From Mycobacteroides sp. LB1 (GTDB taxonomy: Bacteria; Actinomycetota; Actinomycetes; Mycobacteriales; Mycobacteriaceae): 64,000 nucleotides of DNA. Within the stretch, counting starts at the first letter, position 1. Every line of letters begins with the position of its first letter. The position numbers were made by a program, and so were the translations under genes. Below are positions 25,023 through 33,501 of the stretch, piece by piece. The notes beneath the pieces were generated by a model. That model ran no database searches. It worked only from the letters and a program-made list of their open reading frames with translations, and was not told the origin of the DNA. The stretch covers positions 370,870-434,869 of the forward strand of contig NZ_JACCFF010000004.1 in NCBI RefSeq assembly GCF_013449725.1. Direction: 5' to 3'.

Positions 25023-25043
25023 TGATAATGATAACCATTACCA
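25023..25043. promoter_or_regulatory. Zur-like box before the COG0523 GTPase
   Basis: Arms TGATAATG (25023-25030) and CATTACCA (25036-25043) form an AT-rich near-palindrome of the Zur type known in actinobacteria (TGAnAATGnnnnCATTnTCA). It stands out in GC-rich DNA, ends one base from the GTG start and overlaps the neighbouring stop codon. Repression by Zur with zinc is inferred. Confidence 0.75.
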
Positions 25044-25931
25044 TTAAGATATCGACGCGAGGATACCCCGTAGCGTCTCGCGGCCCTCGGAATCCAGGGG
25101 GAGTAGCGGGCGCCTCGGGTCGCCGACGGCCCGCCCCTGCAGTTCGAGACCGGCCTTGACGGTGGTGGGCAGCCCACCCGCAACGATGAACTGCAGCAGC
25201 GGCTTGAGCCCCTCGTAGATGGCCTTAGCCTCGTCGTCGCGGCCGTCGCGCACGGCGCTGTAGAGATCCAGGCACGGCTGGGGAGCCAAACACGGTGCGG
25301 CAGTGCACCACCCGGATGCACCCGCGTTGAGTGCGTCGAGCACCAGCGGGTTGCTGCCGTTGTAGAAGGGGAGCTGTGCGTCGCTCAGTCGTTGGATGTC
25401 GAGCATCCGGCTCAGGTCGCCCGTCGACTCCTTGACCATGGTGAAGTTGTCGATATCGCGGAACATCGAGACGAGGAGCTCGGGTTTCATGTCCACGCCG
25501 CTGGTGGCGGGGTTGTTGTAGGCCATCACCGGGATGTCGATGGCTGCCGCGACGGATGCGTAGTGCTGTGCGATCTCGCGATCACTGAGCTTCCAATACG
25601 ACACCGGCAGCACCATCACCGCGTCGGCCCCGGCCTGCTCGGCGTGGCGTGCTCGGCGAATGGTGTTCGCGGTGGTGAGGTCCGAGGCTCCGACGATCAC
25701 GGGCAGCCGCTTGTTCACCGCTGCCACCGTGGTGTCCACGACGGCGTCGAACTCGCGTTCCTCAAGGTAGGCGGCCTCCCCGGTGCTGCCCAATGGTGCG
25801 ATCGCGTGGGCTCCGTCCTCGGCGAGCCGGGAGACCAGCTCGGCAAGCCGGTCGGTGTCCACGGTGTCATCGAGAAGGAAGGGGGTGATGGGGTACGCGA
25901 TGATTCCGTGAAACTGGGGTGTGGACGTCAT
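25044..25931 (-). CDS. DapA/NAL-family aldolase (dihydrodipicolinate synthase-like)
   Basis: This 295-aa TIM-barrel protein has the class I aldolase residues of the DHDPS/N-acetylneuraminate lyase family: Schiff-base Lys in NFTMVKESTGDL, Tyr in VMAYNNPATSG, and the pyruvate loop APLGSTGEAAYL. It is probably not the lysine enzyme, because it sits in a catabolic-looking unit with a class II aldolase rather than with lysine genes. It overlaps the aldolase gene stop by 4 bp. Catabolic retro-aldol or hydratase chemistry on a 2-oxo acid is inferred. Confidence 0.82.
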   Translation of the reverse strand: MTSTPQFHGIIAYPITPFLLDDTVDTDRLAELVSRLAEDGAHAIAPLGSTGEAAYLEEREFDAVVDTTVAAVNKRLPVIVGASDLTTANTIRRARHAEQAGADAVMVLPVSYWKLSDREIAQHYASVAAAIDIPVMAYNNPATSGVDMKPELLVSMFRDIDNFTMVKESTGDLSRMLDIQRLSDAQLPFYNGSNPLVLDALNAGASGWCTAAPCLAPQPCLDLYSAVRDGRDDEAKAIYEGLKPLLQFIVAGGLPTTVKAGLELQGRAVGDPRRPLLPLDSEGRETLRGILASIS

Positions 25932-26719
25932 TTGGTATTCCTCAGGGTCTCAGGGTGATTGGCGAACGCGGTACGGGCGTAGTAGCCGAAGTTGGCGATG
26001 CTGCGTTTGGGGGTCAGCGTCCAGTCGTGAGCCTCACGGGCCAGTCGGTCGGGAAGGGGGGCGATGGTGCCCGCTGCCATGGCGGCCAGCTGCAGCTTGG
26101 CGCCACGTTCGATCAATACCGCCAACGAGCAGGATTCTTCAACGGAGGCGCCGGCGACGACATGGCCGTGGTGGGCGAGCAATATCGCCTTTTTGTCTCC
26201 CAACGCGGCTGAGATGATTTCGCCCTCTTCGTTTCCGACGGGTACGCCGGGCCAGTCCGGGAGGAAGGCGCAGTCGTCATACAACGGTGCGATATCCATC
26301 TGGGACACGATCAGTGGGGTCTCCAGCATGGACAGCGCCGCAACGTGGAACGGGTGGGTGTGCACGATGCACTGCACATCTGGGCGTGCCCGATAGATCC
26401 AGCTGTGGAAGCGGTTGGCGGGGTTGGCCATTCCGGATCCCTCGAGAACGTTCAGGTCCTCGTCGACGAGAAGCAGGTTCTCCTCGGTGATCTCGTCGAA
26501 CCCGAGTCCGAGCCGCTGCGTGTAGAAGGTGCCCGGTTTCTCGGCGCGTGCGGTGATTTGTCCGGCAAGGCCGGAGTCGTGCCCGCGGTCGAAGAGTGCT
26601 CGGCAGGTGAGCGCGACCTTCTGTCGTGTTGTCCATTCCGAGTCGGAGAAGTGAGTCTCCATGCTGCGTTCGGCGCGATCCATCAAGTCCGACTTGGTGT
26701 CGTGGAGTGTGCTCGCCAT
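25928..26719 (-). CDS. Class II aldolase/adducin family protein
   Basis: ATG 26719 with AAAGGAG upstream gives 263 aa. The family pattern is present: LTCRALFDRGHDSGLAGQITARAEKPGTFYTQRLGLGFDEIT at the N-terminal phosphate-binding region, zinc ligands in IVHTHPFHVAALSML and LLAHHGHVVAGASVEE. Members split or decarboxylate sugar-like or hydroxy acid substrates. It is the first gene of an operon with the DapA-like aldolase and faces an XRE-cupin regulator over a palindrome. Confidence 0.85.
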   Translation of the reverse strand: MASTLHDTKSDLMDRAERSMETHFSDSEWTTRQKVALTCRALFDRGHDSGLAGQITARAEKPGTFYTQRLGLGFDEITEENLLLVDEDLNVLEGSGMANPANRFHSWIYRARPDVQCIVHTHPFHVAALSMLETPLIVSQMDIAPLYDDCAFLPDWPGVPVGNEEGEIISAALGDKKAILLAHHGHVVAGASVEESCSLAVLIERGAKLQLAAMAAGTIAPLPDRLAREAHDWTLTPKRSIANFGYYARTAFANHPETLRNTK

Positions 26720-26763
26720 TTCCGTGCTCCTTTCGGGTCTCGGGTGTTCGACCACCACCATAG

Positions 26764-26776
26764 GACACAATGTGTC
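26764..26776. promoter_or_regulatory. Palindromic operator GACACAATGTGTC
   Basis: The 13-bp inverted repeat GACACA-A-TGTGTC lies 45 bp before the class II aldolase start and 70 bp before the XRE-cupin start. A second TGTGTC half-site follows at about 26791. It is the likely XRE-cupin binding site. Confidence 0.6.
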
Positions 26777-26845
26777 ATATGGTCAACCATGTGTCTGCAG
26801 GTTGTCATCGGTTGTTAATAGGAACCCTCGTGTCACACTGGCCGG

Positions 26846-27355
26846 ATGACATCGCTGGTTCGTGCGCTGCGCCGGGAACGTGGCCTGACGCTCGAGGAGC
26901 TGGGCGGTCGCACGGGTCTGACTAAGAGCTACCTATCGAAGGTCGAGCGGGAACACAGCACCCCGTCCGTGTCCGTCGCGATGCGCATTGCCCAGGCCCT
27001 CGATGTCGACGTCACTCGGCTCTTTACCAATGACGCCCACGAGTCCCGGGTAGTGGTGGACCGTGCCGCAGATGCCTGGGACGACAGCAAGTTTCACGCG
27101 CTGAGCACCGAGATGCTCGGCAAGATCATGACGCCGTTCCTGGCGAGCCCGTCGACGGAGTTCGCGGTGCATAAGCCCTCTCACGAAGGGCAGGAGTTTG
27201 TGTTCGTGCACCGCGGGTCGATCGAGCTGCAGTACGAGGATGTTAGCCATGTCCTGAACGAGGGGGACAGCGCGTACCTTGACGCCACCCGCACCCATCG
27301 GATTCGCCGTACGTCGAAGACGCCGGCGCTGGTGGTCATCATCGCCGCGACCTAG
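26846..27355 (+). CDS. XRE-family regulator with C-terminal cupin
   Basis: The 169-aa protein has an XRE helix-turn-helix at residues 3-58 (LVRALRRERGLTLEELGGRTGLTKSYLSKVEREHSTPSVSVAMRIAQALDVDV) and a cupin_2 barrel at about 100-165 (GQEFVFVHRGSIELQYEDVSHVLNEGDSAYLDATRTHRIRR). In this architecture the cupin binds the effector, often the substrate of the regulated catabolic genes. The adjacent divergent class II aldolase/DapA-like unit is its natural target. Confidence 0.88.
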   Translation: MTSLVRALRRERGLTLEELGGRTGLTKSYLSKVEREHSTPSVSVAMRIAQALDVDVTRLFTNDAHESRVVVDRAADAWDDSKFHALSTEMLGKIMTPFLASPSTEFAVHKPSHEGQEFVFVHRGSIELQYEDVSHVLNEGDSAYLDATRTHRIRRTSKTPALVVIIAAT

Positions 27356-27358
27356 CGA

Positions 27359-27889
27359 CTACGTGGCGCGGAAGCTCATCGCGGCGCCGTTTATGCAATA
27401 GCGCAACCCTGTGGGTTTGGGGCCGTCGTCGAAGACGTGGCCCAGATGTCCCGCGCACCGGCCGCAGAGCACTTCGGTGCGACTGATCCCCAAGCTGTTG
27501 TCGGGTCTTTCCGACACGGTGTGCGGCAGCGGCTGCCAGAAGCTCGGCCATCCCGTGCCGCTGTCGAATTTGGTCGCCGATGAGAACAAGTCCAAACCGC
27601 AACCGGCACAGCTGAAGACGCCAGCACGATGCTCGTTGTTGAGGGGGCTGCTGTACGGGGTCTCGGTGCCGGCCTGCCGGAGGATCCGGTACTGGTCGGG
27701 GGTCAGCAGCTGGCGCCACTCGGCGTCGGTGTGGGAGATCGCCGGATTCGGTGACGGCGGAGTCGTCGGATCGGCCACCGCGGGAGCGAGCGTGCCCCAG
27801 CCCGTAAGAGCGCACACTGCCGCCACACCGGCGAGCAGCTGCCGCCGGGTGAGGGCCGGGTCAGCGGCCGAAGGCAACCAGTGCCGCAT
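27359..27889 (-). CDS. msrB: Exported peptide-methionine (R)-S-oxide reductase
   Basis: MsrB reduces methionine-R-sulfoxide in oxidised proteins. The 176-aa protein has an N-terminal twin-arginine-type signal (LTRRQLLAGVAAVCALTGW...APAVADP), implying export, then the MsrB domain with both zinc CxxC pairs (CAGCGLDLF, CGRCAGHLGHVFDDGP), TGWPSFWQPL and the catalytic Cys in RYCINGAAMSF. The position after the signal suggests repair of exported proteins under oxidative stress. The usual cytosolic MsrB lacks this signal. Confidence 0.92.
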   Translation of the reverse strand: MRHWLPSAADPALTRRQLLAGVAAVCALTGWGTLAPAVADPTTPPSPNPAISHTDAEWRQLLTPDQYRILRQAGTETPYSSPLNNEHRAGVFSCAGCGLDLFSSATKFDSGTGWPSFWQPLPHTVSERPDNSLGISRTEVLCGRCAGHLGHVFDDGPKPTGLRYCINGAAMSFRAT

Positions 27890-27934
27890 AGAGTCAGAGT
27901 AGGCCGCCCACGACCCGCGTGAAAGCTCTCGCGG

Positions 27935-29572
27935 TTACTTGGCTCTTCCCCGTGCTCCGCGGTAGTAGCGCACCAGCGCATCGGTGGAGCTATCGGTCTG
28001 CCGTGCCGGCGAGGCGTCGTCGGTGATGACGGGCAGCAGGGCGACGGCCTGCTTCTTGCCCAGCTCCACTCCCCACTGGTCAAATGAGTCGATCCCCCAG
28101 ACCGTGCCCGCGGTGAACACCTCGTGCTCGTAGAGCGCGATCAGCTGCCCGACCGCCGACGGTGTCAGCTTGGTGGCGAGAATTGTTGTGCTGGGCCGAT
28201 TTCCCGGCATCACCTTGTGGGGGACGACACTCGGCGCGGTGCCCTCGGCGGCGATCTCCTCGGCGGTCTTGCCGAAGGCCAGCACCTGCGTCTGTGCGAA
28301 GAAGTTACTCATCAGCAGGTCGTGCATGCTGCCGGTGCCGTCGGCGGTGGGCAGATCATCGGTGGGCTCGCTGAAGCCGATGAAGTCCGCCGGAATCAGC
28401 CGGGTGCCCTGGTGTAGCAGTTGGTAGAAGGCATGCTGACCGTTGGTTCCGGGCTCGCCCCAGTAGATGTCGCCGGTATCGACGGTCACGGGTGCGCCGT
28501 CGGCTTTCACCGACTTGCCATTGGATTCCATGGTCAGCTGCTGCAGATAGGCCGCGAATCTTGCCAAGTCGTTCGAGTAGGGAAGCACCCCACGCGATTG
28601 TGCGCCAAAGAAATTCGAGTACCACAGACCGATGAGGCCCAACAGAGCCGGCGCATTCTCTTCCAGGGGTGCCGTGCGGAAGTGCTCATCGACGGTGTGG
28701 AACCCGGCCAGGAATTCACCGAATGCCTTGCGTCCGATCACTGCCATCACCGAAAGGCCGATCGCCGAGTCCACCGAGTAGCGACCGCCGACCCAATCCC
28801 AGAAGCCGAACATGTTGGCGGTGTCGATCCCGAACTCCGACACCAGCTTCGCATTGGTGGATACCGCGACGAAGTGCTTGGAGACGGCATCCTCGCCGAG
28901 TGCGTCCACGAGCCAGCGCCGTGCCGCCGTCGCGTTCGTCAGTGTCTCCAGCGTCGAGAACGTCTTCGAGGCGACGATGAAAAGCGTTGTCGCCGGGTCC
29001 AGGTCGGCGAGTGTGGCCACCAAATCGGCCGGGTCGACGTTGGACACAAATCGCGCCGAAATCCCGGCGTCGGCGTAGTGGCGCAGTGCCTGGTAGACCA
29101 TCACCGGTCCCAGGTCCGAACCGCCGATCCCGATGTTGACGACGGCGGTGATGCGCTGCCCAGTGGCCCCGCTCCACTCGCCGCTGCGTAGCCGGTCAGT
29201 GAAGTCGCCCATGGCATCGAGCACCTGGTGCACGTCGGCGACCACGTCCTGCCCGTCGACCACCAGCTGCGCGTCGCGGGGCAGGCGCAGCGCGGTGTGC
29301 AATACCGCGCGGTCCTCGGAGGTGTTGATGTGCGCCCCCGCGAACATGGCGTCGCGGCGCTGCTCGAGATTGGCTGCCTTGGCCAAATCGACCAGCAGCG
29401 AAAGGGTTTCGCGGGTCAAGCGGTGCTTACTGTAATCGATGTACAGGTCACCGACCGTGACGGTCAGGTCACTTCCCCGAGTCGGGTCGTTGGCGAAGAA
29501 TTCTCGAAGGTGAGTGGAGGCGATCTGCTTGTGATGAGTTTCCAGTGCCTGCCACGCCGCTGCGAGTGTCAT
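27935..29572 (-). CDS. pgi: Glucose-6-phosphate isomerase
   Basis: Pgi interconverts glucose-6-phosphate and fructose-6-phosphate in glycolysis. The 545-aa protein is of standard length with the family signatures NIGIGGSDLGPVMVYQAL, the sugar-phosphate site FIVASKTFSTLETLTNA, WDWVGGRYSVDSAIGLS, the catalytic-region GNRPSTTILATKLTPSAVGQLIALYEHEVFTAGTVWGIDSFDQWGVELGK (read in parts). It is positioned as M. tuberculosis Rv0946c, next to the SDR-to-uvrD1 block. Confidence 0.96.
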   Translation of the reverse strand: MTLAAAWQALETHHKQIASTHLREFFANDPTRGSDLTVTVGDLYIDYSKHRLTRETLSLLVDLAKAANLEQRRDAMFAGAHINTSEDRAVLHTALRLPRDAQLVVDGQDVVADVHQVLDAMGDFTDRLRSGEWSGATGQRITAVVNIGIGGSDLGPVMVYQALRHYADAGISARFVSNVDPADLVATLADLDPATTLFIVASKTFSTLETLTNATAARRWLVDALGEDAVSKHFVAVSTNAKLVSEFGIDTANMFGFWDWVGGRYSVDSAIGLSVMAVIGRKAFGEFLAGFHTVDEHFRTAPLEENAPALLGLIGLWYSNFFGAQSRGVLPYSNDLARFAAYLQQLTMESNGKSVKADGAPVTVDTGDIYWGEPGTNGQHAFYQLLHQGTRLIPADFIGFSEPTDDLPTADGTGSMHDLLMSNFFAQTQVLAFGKTAEEIAAEGTAPSVVPHKVMPGNRPSTTILATKLTPSAVGQLIALYEHEVFTAGTVWGIDSFDQWGVELGKKQAVALLPVITDDASPARQTDSSTDALVRYYRGARGRAK

Positions 29573-29614
29573 GCGACCGAGCCTAGTAGTGGCGCTCGGA
29601 GGCTGCAGGGCTGC

Positions 29615-30451
29615 CTATTGGTTGGCGCAGGTGACCCATCTCTTGCTGATCCGCGCGAACCCGGCGATACCCGTTTTGGTCTCCGTCTTCCCGCCTGCCG
29701 TTGCCGTGATCGTCACCCGTGACGAAGCGGTATCGCCATCGACGACCGACTTCTCCACCTTGTCCACGTTGATCTGCAGATCAACGGGCTGACCTTCGAG
29801 GTCCTCGTCCGTGATCTTCACGCAGGACAGCGCGTTGAGCACGTCGAGGTTCTTGGCGCCGAGCGCGGCATAGAACGCGTTGAGCACGTTCGTCAGCTCG
29901 CGCTGCTCATCCTTGGTCGCCTCACGCGGCGCCGACGAGGTGGTGGGACCGGGCACCGAGATGCTGGTGGTGGTCCCCGTCGTCGTGGCGGTGGCGGTGG
30001 CGGTGCTGCCGCTGGTCGACGTGCTGCTGATGGAGGAGCTGGTCGTGGCGCTGCTTGTCGTGGTCCGCGACTTCGTGGTGGTTGTGGTCGTGCTGGTTGT
30101 CGTCGCTTCCGGGTTCACCAGGGGGACGCCGAGCTTCACGGTGGGGCGCGATTGCGGGGTGTCTTCGACGGTCCGGTTGTTCTCCACCCAGAGGCCCGCG
30201 GCGACCGCCGTCACTGCGGCGAGGCAGACCGCCAACACGCCGATGACCATCTTGGTGGCATGCCTGGTGACGAACTTCCGGGTCGGCGTCGGCTCGGAAG
30301 CGACGGCCGCCTCCAGCTCATAGTCCACCGGCTCGTCGTCCTTCGGGACCGGTTTGTCGGGGGTGTCGTCCTTGGCAGGGACGTCCGCATCCGTGTCCTT
30401 GGCGCTGTCCTTAGAGCTGGGCTTGTTTTCACCCTTGTCTTCGTTGCTCAA
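29615..30451 (-). CDS. Single-pass membrane protein with Ser/Thr-rich linker
   Basis: The 278-aa protein has a highly charged cytoplasmic N-terminus of about 65 residues rich in Lys/Asp, one membrane helix (TKMVIGVLAVCLAAVTAVAAGLWV), an extracellular Ser/Thr-rich linker of about 70 residues (TTTSTTTTTT, SSSISSTSTS), and a C-terminal domain of about 100 residues (QRELTNVLNAFYAALGAKNLDVLNALSC...ISKRWVTC) that resembles the NTF2-like domains of mycobacterial lipoproteins and kinase partners. The linker is a likely target of mannosylation. Function is unknown. Confidence 0.7.
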   Translation of the reverse strand: MSNEDKGENKPSSKDSAKDTDADVPAKDDTPDKPVPKDDEPVDYELEAAVASEPTPTRKFVTRHATKMVIGVLAVCLAAVTAVAAGLWVENNRTVEDTPQSRPTVKLGVPLVNPEATTTSTTTTTTKSRTTTSSATTSSSISSTSTSGSTATATATTTGTTTSISVPGPTTSSAPREATKDEQRELTNVLNAFYAALGAKNLDVLNALSCVKITDEDLEGQPVDLQINVDKVEKSVVDGDTASSRVTITATAGGKTETKTGIAGFARISKRWVTCANQ

Positions 30452-30484
30452 CGGTTCCCTCCCTCATCGGTTCCCGGCCGGGGT

Positions 30485-30763
30485 TTAGTGTCCCAATCTG
30501 CCGCGACCCAGGCGCAGCAGCAGCATCGCGAGAGTGTGACCTTCCTGGCCCAGCTCGCTGTAGCGTTCCAGAACTTTCATTTCGCGGCTGTGCACCAGAC
30601 GGGGGCCACCAGAAGCCATCCGCGCCTTGCCGATCGTTTGGGAGACCTCGGTGCGGCGCCTGATCGCGGCGAGGATCTCCGCGTCGAGCCGGTCGATCTC
30701 CGTGCGCAGCGCGTCGATGTCAGGGGTGGGATCGGCGGCGTTCTCGGTCATTTGAGTCGTCAT
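30485..30763 (-). CDS. Chorismate mutase, AroQ-delta type
   Basis: This converts chorismate to prephenate for Phe and Tyr synthesis. The 92-aa helical protein (IDALRTEIDRLDAEILAAIRRRTEVSQTIGKARMASGGPRLVHSREMKVLERYSELG...LLLRLGRGRLGH) is the homologue of the intracellular M. tuberculosis enzyme Rv0948c. That enzyme has poor activity alone and is activated by complex formation with the DAHP synthase through its C-terminal RLGRGRLGH segment, which is intact here. It is divergent from uvrD1, with a hairpin in the leader. Confidence 0.92.
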   Translation of the reverse strand: MTTQMTENAADPTPDIDALRTEIDRLDAEILAAIRRRTEVSQTIGKARMASGGPRLVHSREMKVLERYSELGQEGHTLAMLLLRLGRGRLGH

Positions 30764-30831
30764 TCTTTCTCACACTTTCTCTTGCGGCGGTCGCCCCGCA
30801 TGCCACCCCGGAATCCGGCCTCACAAGAGAT

Positions 30832-30865
30832 GAGCCCCGAAGTCCGGTAGCGGACTGCGGGGCTC
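30832..30865. other. Hairpin in the chorismate mutase leader
   Basis: GAGCCCC (30832-30838) pairs with GGGGCTC (30859-30865), and inside it AGTCCG pairs with CGGACT over a GTAG loop, with a GA/GC mismatch between. It lies 70 bp upstream of the chorismate mutase start in the divergent gap. It could be an mRNA leader structure or a terminator for incoming transcription; no U-tract is present. Confidence 0.5.
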
Positions 30866-30958
30866 GTGAATCGGCTAGACCACGGGCGCCGGAGTCCGGT
30901 ACCCGTAAAAAAATCGCTGTTGGTGGTCAAGCACACCGAAGATTGTAGCTGACGAAGG

Positions 30959-30981
30959 TTGTCCCCCGTCAGCGGTAAGTT
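30959..30981 (+). promoter_or_regulatory. RecA-NDp/PafBC-type promoter before uvrD1
   Basis: TTGTCCCCC-N8-TAAGTT matches the mycobacterial LexA-independent DNA-damage promoter (TTGTCRGTG-N8-TANNNT) in the TTGTC box, exact 8-bp spacer and -10, but lacks the RGTG part. The predicted transcription start is close to ATG 30991, so the mRNA may be nearly leaderless. Confidence 0.5.
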
Positions 30982-30990
30982 AGACCGGTC

Positions 30991-33399
30991 ATGGCGAATC
31001 TTTCCGAACCAGCACTTTTTGATATGCCCAGCGACTCGACATCCTCCAGCGATGCGTTGCTCGACGGCCTGAACCCGCAGCAGCGGGCCGCCGTCGCACA
31101 TCAGGGGTCGCCGCTGCTGATTGTCGCCGGTGCCGGATCCGGGAAGACGGCGGTGCTGACCCGCAGAATCGCGTATCTGCTGGCCGCGCGGGACGTCGGC
31201 CCGGGGCAGATCCTGGCCATCACCTTCACCAATAAGGCCGCCGCCGAGATGCGCGAGCGTGTCGCGAACCTCGTCGGCCGGCGTGCCAACTCCATGTGGG
31301 TGTCGACATTCCACTCCAGCTGCGTGCGCATCCTGCGGAACCAGGCCTCGCTGCTGCCCGGCCTGAACTCCAACTTTTCGATCTACGACGCCGACGACTC
31401 CCGGCGGTTGCTGCAGATGATCGGCCGCGATATGAGCCTGGACATCAAGCGGTACTCGCCGCGACTGCTCGCCACCGCGATCTCCAACCTGAAGAACGAG
31501 CTCATCTCGCCCGAGCAAGCCGTCGCCAATCTCACCGTCGATGACGAGGGCGGCGAGCTGCGCCGCATCGTCGCCGATGTGTACGGCGAGTACCAGCGGC
31601 GCCTGCGCACGGCCAACGCCCTGGACTTCGACGACCTCATCGGCGAGACGGTGGCGGTGCTGCAGCAGTTCCCGCAGATCGCGCAGTTCTATCGCCGCAA
31701 GTTCCGGCACATCCTTGTCGACGAGTACCAGGACACCAACCACGCCCAGTACATGCTGGTGCGAGAGCTGGCGGGTGCCCATGTGGACCGGGAAGTTGAT
31801 CCGGACGGCCCGGAGCCGGCGGAGCTGTGTGTCGTGGGTGACGCCGACCAGTCCATCTACGCGTTCCGCGGTGCCACCATTCGCAACATCGAGGAATTCG
31901 AGCGCGATTACCCCAACGCGAAAACCATTCTGCTGGAACAGAACTATCGGTCCACGCAGAACATATTGAGCGCCGCCAACTCTGTTATCGCTAAGAACAC
32001 GAACCGTCGGGAAAAGCGGTTGTGGACCGACTCCGGTGAAGGCGAGCTGATCGTCGGCTATGTCGCGGACAACGAACACGACGAGGCATCCTTTATTGCA
32101 CGTGAGATCGACGGGCTCTTCGATCGCGGCGACGCCAACTACGGCGATGTCGCGGTGTTCTACCGCACCAACAACAACTCCCGGTCACTGGAAGAGATCT
32201 TCATCCGAACCGGTATCCCGTACAAAGTCATTGGCGGGGTGCGGTTCTACGAGCGCAAGGAAATCCGCGACATCGTCGCCTATCTGCGGGTGCTGACCAA
32301 TCCCGGCGATGCGGTGAGCCTGCGGCGGATCCTCAATACTCCTCGTCGCGGTATCGGAGACCGTGCCGAGGCATGCGTCGCCGTGCACGCAGAGACCGCC
32401 GGCATCGGCTTCGGTCAGGCGCTTGCCGACGCCGCCGCCGGCAAGGTCGCCATGCTGAATTCTCGCTCCGAGAAGGCAATTGCCGCCTTTATGGACATGC
32501 TCGACCAGATCCGTGCCACGCTGCGCACCGATCCGGGAGCACTACCCGATATCGGCGATGTGGTGGAGGCTGCGCTCAACCACAGCGGGTATCGATACGA
32601 ACTGGAGAACAGCAGCGACCCGCAGGAGCTGGCGCGTCTCGACAACCTCAACGAATTGGTAAGCGTCGCACACGAATTCAGTGCCGACGCCGCCAACGCG
32701 CAGGCCGCGGGCGAAGACCAGCCTGTCGAGGACGAGGATGTCGGCGCACCTCCGGGAAGCCTTGAAGCCTTCCTGGAGCGGGTGTCGCTGGTCGCCGATG
32801 CCGACGAGCTGCCCGAATCCACCGCCGGTGTGGTCACGCTGATGACGCTGCACACCGCGAAGGGGCTGGAATTCCCGGTGGTCTTCGTCACCGGCTGGGA
32901 GGACGGCATGTTCCCGCATATGCGGGCACTGGGTGACCCGGTGGAGCTGGCCGAGGAACGGCGGCTTGCCTACGTCGGAATCACTCGGGCCCGTCAGCGT
33001 CTGTACTTGAGCCGGGCCAAGGTGCGCTCATCGTGGGGGCAGCCCATGATGAACCCGGAATCGCGTTTCCTGCAAGAGATTCCGCAGGAGCTCATCGACT
33101 GGCGCCGTACCGATCCGCTGCCGGGGCGAATTGCGTCCGGTGCCGGAAGCTACGGCGGCGGTGGCTACGGGTCCAGTGGATCACGCGGAGGCGGCGGCTC
33201 GGTGGGTGCTCCGTCCAAGAAGCGCACCAAGCCGCTGCTGGTGCTAGAGCCCGGTGATCGGGTGAGCCACGATAAGTACGGGCTGGGCAAGGTCATGGAG
33301 GTGGCCGGTGTCGGCGAGAGCGCCACATCGCTCATCGACTTCGGCAGTGACGGGCGCGTGAAGTTGATGCACAACTTCGCACCCGTACAAAAGCTCTGA
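30991..33399 (+). CDS. uvrD1: ATP-dependent DNA helicase UvrD1
   Basis: UvrD1 is an SF1A helicase acting in nucleotide excision repair, and in mycobacteria it is known to be stimulated by Ku. The 802-aa protein carries all SF1 motifs: Q-motif LNPQQRAAV, Walker A AGAGSGKT (Lys52), FTNKAAAEM, Walker B LVDEYQDTN, GDADQSIYAFRGA, LEQNYRS, VTLMTLHTAKGLEFPVVF and VGITRARQRLYLS. A Gly-rich linker leads to a C-terminal Tudor-like domain (LEPGDRVSHDKYGLGKVMEV) used for RNA polymerase contact in PcrA. It corresponds to M. tuberculosis Rv0949. ku and ligD lie 17-19 kb upstream. Confidence 0.96.
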   Translation: MANLSEPALFDMPSDSTSSSDALLDGLNPQQRAAVAHQGSPLLIVAGAGSGKTAVLTRRIAYLLAARDVGPGQILAITFTNKAAAEMRERVANLVGRRANSMWVSTFHSSCVRILRNQASLLPGLNSNFSIYDADDSRRLLQMIGRDMSLDIKRYSPRLLATAISNLKNELISPEQAVANLTVDDEGGELRRIVADVYGEYQRRLRTANALDFDDLIGETVAVLQQFPQIAQFYRRKFRHILVDEYQDTNHAQYMLVRELAGAHVDREVDPDGPEPAELCVVGDADQSIYAFRGATIRNIEEFERDYPNAKTILLEQNYRSTQNILSAANSVIAKNTNRREKRLWTDSGEGELIVGYVADNEHDEASFIAREIDGLFDRGDANYGDVAVFYRTNNNSRSLEEIFIRTGIPYKVIGGVRFYERKEIRDIVAYLRVLTNPGDAVSLRRILNTPRRGIGDRAEACVAVHAETAGIGFGQALADAAAGKVAMLNSRSEKAIAAFMDMLDQIRATLRTDPGALPDIGDVVEAALNHSGYRYELENSSDPQELARLDNLNELVSVAHEFSADAANAQAAGEDQPVEDEDVGAPPGSLEAFLERVSLVADADELPESTAGVVTLMTLHTAKGLEFPVVFVTGWEDGMFPHMRALGDPVELAEERRLAYVGITRARQRLYLSRAKVRSSWGQPMMNPESRFLQEIPQELIDWRRTDPLPGRIASGAGSYGGGGYGSSGSRGGGGSVGAPSKKRTKPLLVLEPGDRVSHDKYGLGKVMEVAGVGESATSLIDFGSDGRVKLMHNFAPVQKL

Positions 33400-33444
33400 T
33401 TGGCCGAACTTGCTCTGCGGGCCACCCATCGGCGCGAGTGCATT

Positions 33445-33488
33445 ACAAAAAACGCCGAGCGTGAGCATTGCTACTCACACTCGGCGTT
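33445..33488. terminator. Bidirectional terminator between uvrD1 and the M23 gene
   Basis: AACGCCGAG-c-GTGAG (33451-33465) pairs with CTCAC-a-CTCGGCGTT (33474-33488), loop 8 nt, one mismatch. On the minus strand it is followed by TTTTTT, a strong intrinsic terminator for the M23 peptidase gene; on the plus strand the U-tract is weaker. Confidence 0.88.
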
Positions 33489-33501
33489 GGAAGCTTTTGA
33501 A

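Noticed and set aside
30760..32079. 439-codon frame opposite uvrD1
   Set aside because: It is the reverse frame of a GC-rich, clearly coding helicase gene, with no protein features.
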